NCBI GenBank assembly: GCA_003219345.1
Contig: QHOP01000176.1
Location: 1-10,564 of the forward strand
From: Verrucomicrobiota bacterium
GTDB lineage: Bacteria > Verrucomicrobiota > Verrucomicrobiia > Limisphaerales > AV2
Reading direction: 5' to 3'
DNA length: 10,564 bases
Shown here: piece by piece, positions 6,464-10,564 of the stretch
Numbering within the stretch: position 1 is the stretch's first letter
Layout: every line of letters starts with the position of its first letter
Notes under the pieces: model-generated
Databases searched by the model: none
What the model saw: the letters and a program-made list of their open reading frames with translations, nothing else
Told to the model about the DNA's origin: nothing
Made by a program: the position numbers and the translations under genes

Positions 6464-6497
6464 GCAGATTCAGAGAGACAGCAGATTCAGAGAGACA
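6464..6497. repeat. Perfect 17-bp tandem repeat (two copies)
   Basis: GCAGATTCAGAGAGACA occurs twice with no spacer (6464-6480 and 6481-6497). It lies directly upstream of the -35 box of the riboswitch promoter and also at the junction between the right-hand mobile element and the operon. It could be a paired activator site, a slippage duplication, or part of an attachment site. The flanking stretch 6498-6542 contains a GGCCGGCC palindrome and no gene. Confidence 0.85.
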
Positions 6498-6542
6498 CGT
6501 TAATGAACGGCCGGCCCGCGCCGTCGCGTTGCCGCAGGAGGG

Positions 6543-6800
6543 CTAAATACTCTCGGAGTTCCGTTGGAGGTTTTCGATGATCCGCGCCCATGATTCTTCT
6601 GTGCCTTTTGGGCTTAAGTCCACGTAGAGAATATCGGCAGCAGACCAGATGAATGAGTTTGAGTTTTCCCTTTGCAATGCCTCCAGCGTGACTTCGCCTG
6701 CCTGCAATCGCCGCATGTCCTCGGCGCGTTGGCGGCCTTCAATCAACCGAATGTCAACCGGCTCATTCATCGCTGCTAATCTACTGCCTCTTAATCTCAT
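6543..6800 (-). CDS. Small hypothetical protein of the right-hand element
   Basis: This 85-aa protein is acidic and mostly hydrophilic, with no signal peptide or membrane segment. It begins MRLRGSRLAAMNEPVDIRL and ends WARIIENLQRNSESI. I do not recognise a family. The start at 6800 is chosen because GGAAGG lies seven bases upstream; a longer reading to 6875 would run through the strong hairpin at 6821-6849, and the inner ATG at 6770 has a poorer ribosome site. Charged helices (RQRAEDMRRLQAGEVTLEALQREN) suggest a helical protein. It follows the 93-aa membrane protein gene on the same strand, with the hairpin in between, so its expression may be separate from that gene. Confidence 0.55.
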   Translation of the reverse strand: MRLRGSRLAAMNEPVDIRLIEGRQRAEDMRRLQAGEVTLEALQRENSNSFIWSAADILYVDLSPKGTEESWARIIENLQRNSESI

Positions 6801-6820
6801 TGCCAAGCCTTCCATGATTT

Positions 6821-6849
6821 GCCTGCGCCCGGATTGGCCGGGCGCAGGC
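6821..6849. terminator. Strong GC-rich hairpin, 12-bp perfect stem, 5-base loop
   Basis: GCCTGCGCCCGG (6821-6832) is the exact reverse complement of 6838-6849, with loop ATTGG. It lies between the 93-aa gene (ends 6862) and the 85-aa gene (starts 6800). Neither strand has a T-run after the stem, so it is not a classical intrinsic terminator. A pause site, an mRNA 3' end stabiliser or a protein-binding palindrome are alternatives. Confidence 0.6.
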
Positions 6850-6861
6850 CAGTTGTGTCCA

Positions 6862-7143
6862 TCACAATCCACCAAACGGACCGCTGTCGTCGTCCGACGG
6901 TGGCTCGAATTGCCACCGGATGACAGGCGGTAATGCCGGTGGCTGCGCCGGTGGCCTTATCACCAGAATAAAGGTGTGGCGGGCCTTGGTCTTCTTTCGC
7001 CCTGAACGTCGCCCCAATATCCAGGCGATGAGCGGAACGGCGACGTAAACGAACAGCATGAAAAATGTATTTCCATGCTCGTGAATCATCCTGTCGAGGA
7101 AATGAAACGCCGGCTTGAGCAAGAGAACTGGATGCGAATTCAT
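6862..7143 (-). CDS. Small single-pass membrane protein of unknown function
   Basis: This 93-aa protein has one clear membrane helix at about residues 26-44 (NTFFMLFVYVAVPLIAWIL), followed by a basic stretch GRRSGRKKTKARH that would stay in the cytoplasm, and a Pro-rich tail (RPPAQPPALPPV). The N-terminus has a shorter amphipathic segment (HPVLLLKPAFHFLDRM). I do not recognise a family. The ATG at 7143 overlaps the integrase stop (ATGA), with GGAGG five bases before it, so it is probably co-translated with the integrase. That makes it a regular part of the mobile element rather than of the B12 operon. It ends just before the hairpin at 6821-6849. Confidence 0.65.
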   Translation of the reverse strand: MNSHPVLLLKPAFHFLDRMIHEHGNTFFMLFVYVAVPLIAWILGRRSGRKKTKARHTFILVIRPPAQPPALPPVIRWQFEPPSDDDSGPFGGL

Positions 7144-8258
7144 GTTGTCCTCCGTGCTTCATGGCCGGCTTGTTGTGCGACCTGTGACACCGAAGGCGCC
7201 GCGCTGCTGCCATTCCCCGGCGCCGACGCGGCGCTCACCCTTGGCATGGGCACAATCTTCTTCTCGTAGCTCTCCAAGGACGGCAATTCCACGCGAGCCT
7301 TCTTCGCGTAAGCCCGGTGCACCGCCTTGCTCTTGTGACCCAGCGCCTCTTGCGCGTAGCGTTCGGGATAACCTACGGTCTTGGCTCGCTCCGCCCACGC
7401 ATAACGATACGAATGCAGACTGATGCCCGTAAACCCGAGTCGCTGGCAGATATGCCAGAAGTGCGCCGCCCGGTTCGACGAAGTAAACTTCGACCAGTTC
7501 GGGAACAACGGGCCGCTTTCGGGCAGTCGCTTCAGAATGGCCGCGACCTCCTCGTCAAAGCGAAGAATGGCCGGCGTGCCGGTCTTGCGCCGTTTGTAGG
7601 AGAGGAGTTGATTATGCCAGTCCACATCCTCGGCCTTGAGCGAAACTAGGTCGATCTGCGACGCACCCACGTGCCAAGCCAGTTCAAAGAACACCTTGCG
7701 TTCCGGGTTGTACTCCGCAGCGACAATCGCCTGATGTTCCTCCCAAGTGATACCGCGCTTCTCACCGTAGTGCAAAGCGGGCCACTGTTTCCTGGTCAAG
7801 ACCGGCCAGGGCAGCCACGTCATGGACAAGGCGAAGTTGTGGAGCCGGCGCAGGATGTCGTTGGTCGAGATCGTGCCCGCCTGCAGCGCCTGCAGGAAGT
7901 GTTCAGGCCGCGTCTGCAAGATCGGCAGGGACCGGAGCGAATCGAGCGCGTGTTCCTTGAACGAACGTACATACCGTTCGCGTGTGCTCCCCTTCATCCC
8001 CTGCTTGGCTTTGACCATCTCGTCCATGGCAACTCGCCAGGTGCGCGTCATGATGTCGGGATCGCCGGCGGCCAGATACGCCCGGGCAATTTGCAGATTG
8101 ATCGCGGGTTGACGGTCGGCCTCGTTCTTGGAGTGTAACAGGCGCACTGCTTCGATGCGGTCGGTGGTGCCAAGACTTTCCTGCTTGCCCGTGACACTGT
8201 CGTGGAGGTAGAAACGACCGCTGCACGAGCGGCGATATAATCGGAATCTCTGCTTCAT
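7140..8258 (-). CDS. Tyrosine recombinase / integrase
   Basis: This 372-aa protein is of usual length for a phage-type integrase. Residues about 65-150 look like a helical SAM-like core-binding domain, and about 165-325 the catalytic domain. Visible catalytic residues: Lys in YKRRKTG (222/225), HxxR as LHSYRYAW (H282, R285), GHKS (H308) and the nucleophile Tyr317 in HRAYAKK. The first catalytic arginine, normally in a GLR motif, aligns with Ser200 in VGASQIDLVSL and is missing. The C-terminus after residue 335 is a low-complexity Ala/Ser tail. Integrases of this SLHSYRYAW type are familiar from Verrucomicrobiota genomes. It lies in the same direction as the relaxase at the right edge and overlaps the 93-aa membrane gene by ATGA. 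An inverted repeat covers its start codon. Confidence 0.9.
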   Translation of the reverse strand: MKQRFRLYRRSCSGRFYLHDSVTGKQESLGTTDRIEAVRLLHSKNEADRQPAINLQIARAYLAAGDPDIMTRTWRVAMDEMVKAKQGMKGSTRERYVRSFKEHALDSLRSLPILQTRPEHFLQALQAGTISTNDILRRLHNFALSMTWLPWPVLTRKQWPALHYGEKRGITWEEHQAIVAAEYNPERKVFFELAWHVGASQIDLVSLKAEDVDWHNQLLSYKRRKTGTPAILRFDEEVAAILKRLPESGPLFPNWSKFTSSNRAAHFWHICQRLGFTGISLHSYRYAWAERAKTVGYPERYAQEALGHKSKAVHRAYAKKARVELPSLESYEKKIVPMPRVSAASAPGNGSSAAPSVSQVAQQAGHEARRTT

Positions 8259-8277
8259 AACTGTTCTTTCGGTTATG
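8256..8277 (-). promoter_or_regulatory. Inverted repeat over the integrase start codon
   Basis: CATAAC (8256-8261) and GTTATG (8272-8277) are perfect inverted arms around a 10-base loop. In the mRNA the 3' arm contains the integrase ATG, and the purine-rich loop holds the only candidate ribosome site (GAAAGAA). Folding could therefore limit translation; an operator for a repressor is the other reading. The stem is short and AT-rich, so the effect is uncertain. Confidence 0.4.
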
Positions 8278-8306
8278 AGGCTAACGCGGCAGGTTCGGAA
8301 TCGGTT

Positions 8307-8382
8307 AGCAGATTGTGGGCGGATTAAGGTCGATTAAGCAGAATCCTGCCGGATACCTTATCTGCTGGCACAACTGCTGGCA
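8307..8382. repeat. Short repeats upstream of the integrase, possible arm or accessory binding sites
   Basis: CTGCTGGCA occurs at 8362-8370 and 8374-8382, a 12-bp period. GATTAAG occurs twice near 8322-8337, and the inverted GCAG-AATC-CTGC follows at 8339-8350. AGCAGATT at 8307-8314 matches the start of the tandem repeat at 6463-6497. Repeats of this kind before an integrase gene often bind the integrase or an excision factor; here that is inference. Confidence 0.35.
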
Positions 8383-8442
8383 TTTCCGAGAGTCCAGATG
8401 CGTAACCGCTTGATGCACTCGCACCTCGGTCAGAGTACAAAG

Positions 8443-8503
8443 GACCGGAGCCAACCGATTCGTTCAGAGACAAATCGAACGTCAGCGGCGGCTGGCTCCG
8501 GTC
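8443..8503. repeat. Long inverted repeat with nested hairpin
   Basis: GACCGGAGCCA (8443-8453) is the exact reverse complement of 8493-8503. Inside the 39-base loop CGTTC (8461-8465) and GAACG (8477-8481) can form a second stem. It lies between the integrase and the small membrane ORF on the opposite strand. It may be a structured RNA, a transcription barrier or a recombination-related palindrome. Confidence 0.5.
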
Positions 8504-8525
8504 GCTTACCTCAACGTTGACCATC

Positions 8526-8747
8526 ATGCGCTCTTCACGAACCACCACGCTTTTGGCGATTGCGATTCCGCTGTTTGTCCTCGGAGCGATGGGCGTCGCC
8601 TCGGACGTGAGTCAGGACCGTTCGTTCTTCATGCCGAATGCACTAATGTGGAGGGTGAACTGGTCGTCTTACACTTGCGTGTTATTGGGAAGTCTTCTGT
8701 TGCTGTTCGCTTTCACGCGGTTCATTGTGCGATTATTCCGCAGATGA
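8526..8747 (+). CDS. Small two-helix membrane protein of unknown function
   Basis: The 73 residues from ATG 8526 give two clear hydrophobic segments, TTLLAIAIPLFVLGAMGV (about 7-24) and CVLLGSLLLLFAFTRFIV (about 51-68), joined by a polar loop, and a basic end RLFRR. That is the pattern of a genuine small inner-membrane protein with both ends in the cytoplasm. There is no strong ribosome site; a TTG at 8517 is an alternative start. It is the only likely gene on the + strand within the right-hand element, so it would have its own promoter, which I could not identify. No family recognised. Confidence 0.45.
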   Translation: MRSSRTTTLLAIAIPLFVLGAMGVASDVSQDRSFFMPNALMWRVNWSSYTCVLLGSLLLLFAFTRFIVRLFRR

Positions 8748-8863
8748 AGATTTGTTGGTCGAACGAGGCGCTCGACGGAATGACAAGGAGCGCCCAGCCG
8801 AGTGTTCCAATGCGGAGGTGCTTGACGCGCGAGTGCGTTCTAAAGGCAAGCTGATCCGCTGAT

Positions 8864-9214
8864 TTAATTCCTCTCGCCGCTGGCTTCGACTTCGATTGAT
8901 TCGACTAAGCCGGCTTCGTTTCCCGCCGCAGCAGAGTAACGTCCCGGTACCAGTTTGATGAACTCGACGGCGCGGCCCTGGATGCCAACGGCCAGTTCGC
9001 GCAGCTTTCGACCGCCAATGCGCACCTGATGGTTCAGAAACGAAATCGTCAGCGTGTCGCGTTCCCTGGCTGACTCGAATTTGGCGAAATCCATGTGGTG
9101 ATACGAGAGCAGGCAAAAACAAGTGGAACTAGTTTCGAGCCGCAGATTGTCCTGCGGCATCGGATTGCCATTGATCCCGCGACTGATTTTGTAGCAGGTA
9201 GATTCGGTGTTCAT
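8864..9214 (-). CDS. Conserved-looking unknown protein coupled to the relaxase
   Basis: This 116-aa protein has no signal peptide or membrane segment. The middle and C-terminus look like a compact alpha/beta domain: LLSYHHMDFAKFESARERDTL, then VRIGGRKLRELAVGIQGRAVEFIKLVP. I do not recognise a named family. The ATG at 9214 overlaps the relaxase stop (ATGA), and AGGAGG sits nine bases upstream inside the relaxase gene, so translation is almost certainly coupled. The partnership suggests an accessory function in DNA transfer or element maintenance. The left-hand relaxase has no such gene after it, because an integrase scrap follows its stop directly. Confidence 0.7.
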   Translation of the reverse strand: MNTESTCYKISRGINGNPMPQDNLRLETSSTCFCLLSYHHMDFAKFESARERDTLTISFLNHQVRIGGRKLRELAVGIQGRAVEFIKLVPGRYSAAAGNEAGLVESIEVEASGERN

Positions 9215-10564
9215 ACTCCAATGCCTCCTCGGCCATAACGTTGGGTTTGATGTTGCTTGTGGACGATGGTCCGGGTCTGACGAATTGTTTGCGACTGCGA
9301 GACGATTTCGGATGGCTTAACGGACTCAGACTCTCCAATGTCTTGGGCCTGTCGCTGCGCAGACTCGCGTTGCGAGCGCCGAACATCGAGGACGTAAGCA
9401 AGGCCGCGGTTCCAGATTTTCGCCAGCCGGTGAGCGAAACTCTCTTCAGGTCTGGCAATGTCCAAAGCCAATGTCCGGTCACCGGAGCGAGCAACGTTCT
9501 GGCGAAGCTGGATTTTGTCGGCCGTGAAAATCTTGATGCCTTTGCGTCCACGCGAGATGGTCACGTACCACTGCTTTTCGTTGGTCGCCGCTTTGACGGC
9601 GGAATCGGAGAACAGGACATCATCCATGGTCTTTCCCTGGGCAGCGTAGGAAGTGACGGCGTAGCCGCGCACGAATTGCCGGTAGTCCTTGTCCAGCATC
9701 CGCCCATCCTCCAACGCAATGCGCCCGTCCGAATGAACTTTCTTCACCGTGACCAGTTCGCCATTAGCCAACTTCCGCCCGTCGGTGCCATCTCCGTTCG
9801 CCTTGAGTTGGAGCCGGTCCCCGCTGGACAACGCCAGTTCTTTGGGCTGGCAGACGGTGATCTTGTCCAGGTGTTTGAATGAGACCGGGCGAATGCAATT
9901 GTTCGCCTGAACCAGGAGATGCTTTTCCGTGATGCCCATTAGCCGCCCGGCATCACCGGTCTTGAACCCGGTCGTGTCCCGATTGAACACCAGCACTGAA
10001 TCCGAATTGTAAAATCGGCGGTCGCGTTTTTGAGCGTCGGTCAGGTCGAGCCGTTCCAGGGCCATCACGACCGTCTCACTCTGTCCAAACAGCCCTTTGG
10101 CCTTCAATCCGTCCCGCACCTGTTCATTGACCTTGTGGATCTCCGACCAGCTTTGCGAAATGACCACGGTCGAACGTCTGGCCTTGGCCAGTTCCAGGAA
10201 ATGCTCCGTGAGCTTTTGTTGCTGGTCAGCCGGCGTGCAGAGGACGATCGCGTTCTGTTTGTCCAGGCGGTCGAATGATTGAGCCAGTTTCCCCGACCGC
10301 GCTTCATTCACGGCGAGCTTGTATTGTTCGAGCCATTGACGTTCGGCTTGAGTCTTCGCAGTCTCAGGATTTTGACGGCGGATATTGGTCAGTTCGGCAG
10401 GCTGCAGGCCCGAATACTTTTCAATGGCCCGGAGCGCGTCGGTGGCCGCGACCGCTCCGTGTTGACGCGTGTCGCCGGAGAGGACAACCCGCCCGTCATT
10501 CTCTTTGACGCACTGAAGCAGTTGGAGCATTTGCTCGCCGCCGATCTGTCCGGCCTCATCCACC
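9211..10564 (-). CDS. MobF/TraI-type relaxase-helicase, C-terminal part (5' end outside window)
   Basis: The frame is open to the right edge (450 residues visible), so the true start lies outside. The visible part is a superfamily-1 helicase of RecD/TraI type: Walker B DEAGQ (residues 2-6), motif III SGDTRQ (29-34), motif IV VVISQSW (133-139), motif V TSYAAQGKT (304-312) and motif VI YVTISRGRKG (333-342). The Walker A motif and the N-terminal relaxase domain would be upstream; they are inferred. The C-terminal 90 residues are polar and Gln/Ser-rich, probably disordered. It is a paralogue of the fragment at 2-910 but on the opposite strand and only about 60% identical by eye, so the two are separate members of one element family and not a fresh duplication. 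The stop overlaps the start of the 116-aa gene. Confidence 0.87.
   Translation of the reverse strand, partial: VDEAGQIGGEQMLQLLQCVKENDGRVVLSGDTRQHGAVAATDALRAIEKYSGLQPAELTNIRRQNPETAKTQAERQWLEQYKLAVNEARSGKLAQSFDRLDKQNAIVLCTPADQQQKLTEHFLELAKARRSTVVISQSWSEIHKVNEQVRDGLKAKGLFGQSETVVMALERLDLTDAQKRDRRFYNSDSVLVFNRDTTGFKTGDAGRLMGITEKHLLVQANNCIRPVSFKHLDKITVCQPKELALSSGDRLQLKANGDGTDGRKLANGELVTVKKVHSDGRIALEDGRMLDKDYRQFVRGYAVTSYAAQGKTMDDVLFSDSAVKAATNEKQWYVTISRGRKGIKIFTADKIQLRQNVARSGDRTLALDIARPEESFAHRLAKIWNRGLAYVLDVRRSQRESAQRQAQDIGESESVKPSEIVSQSQTIRQTRTIVHKQHQTQRYGRGGIGV

Noticed and set aside
6464..6497. CRISPR array
   Set aside because: Only two 17-bp copies with no spacer between them and no cas genes in the window.
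6801..6875. Longer version of the 85-aa gene starting at 6875
   Set aside because: The extension is made of the GC-rich hairpin; the GGAAGG site supports ATG 6800.
8443..8503. Retron-type msr/msd structure
   Set aside because: No reverse transcriptase gene is present in the window; the inverted repeat alone is not enough.
8324..8527. 67-aa open frame on the - strand (MMVNVEVSDRSQPP...) just upstream of the integrase
   Set aside because: It runs through the long inverted repeat and the short repeats, has no good ribosome site or recognisable domain, and starts head-to-head on the + strand membrane ORF. Left out, though not excluded.
8733..9122. 129-aa frame on the - strand overlapping the 116-aa gene
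   Set aside because: It is Arg/Ser-rich out-of-frame translation; the 116-aa frame has the ATGA coupling and an AGGAGG site.

Overview
The window most likely comes from a Verrucomicrobiota bacterium (Limisphaerales/Pedosphaera-like). The evidence is a pseudopilin with an H-X9-DG processing motif, a secreted protein whose C-terminal module ends in the FYRV-type tail common in that group, and tyrosine integrases of the SLHSYRYAW type. No rRNA, tRNA or CRISPR array is visible, so the assignment rests on protein style alone.

Layout. Bases 2-910 (+) hold the C-terminal half of a MobF/TraI-type relaxase-helicase, followed at once by a frameshifted 77-base scrap of a tyrosine integrase (913-989, +). 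Bases 1056-6463 (-) hold a compact transcription unit: a consensus -35 promoter with a 17-bp tandem repeat against it, a cobalamin (B12) riboswitch, a secreted protein gene split by a frameshift, a PP-loop ATPase, a DUF6580 membrane protein, a second and divergent PP-loop ATPase, a DUF1289 protein, a BtuF-like corrinoid-binding protein fused to a Cys-rich CWC domain, and a pseudopilin. From the DUF6580 gene onward every junction is an ATGA, GTGA or TGATG overlap. Bases 6543-10564 (-) hold a second, better preserved mobile element of the same kind as the left one: relaxase-helicase (running off the right edge), a 116-aa unknown protein, a small membrane ORF on the opposite strand, a tyrosine integrase, and two small unknown proteins.

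How the parts work together. The riboswitch should lower expression of the central operon when B12 is plentiful. The content fits corrinoid capture, uptake or salvage, but there is no BtuC, BtuD or BtuB in view, and the BtuF-like protein has no signal peptide, so the machinery is not the textbook BtuFCD system. The pair of PP-loop ATPases belongs to the diphthine-ammonia-ligase family. Bacteria do not make diphthamide, so their job here is unknown. The operon is bracketed by two related mobile elements in inverted orientation, with their integrase ends facing inward. It is either a chromosomal locus between two insertions or cargo.

Most worth following up: the B12-controlled operon as a possible undescribed corrinoid uptake or processing system, the BtuF-CWC fusion, the frameshift in the first gene, the inverted element pair, and the integrase lacking its first catalytic arginine.
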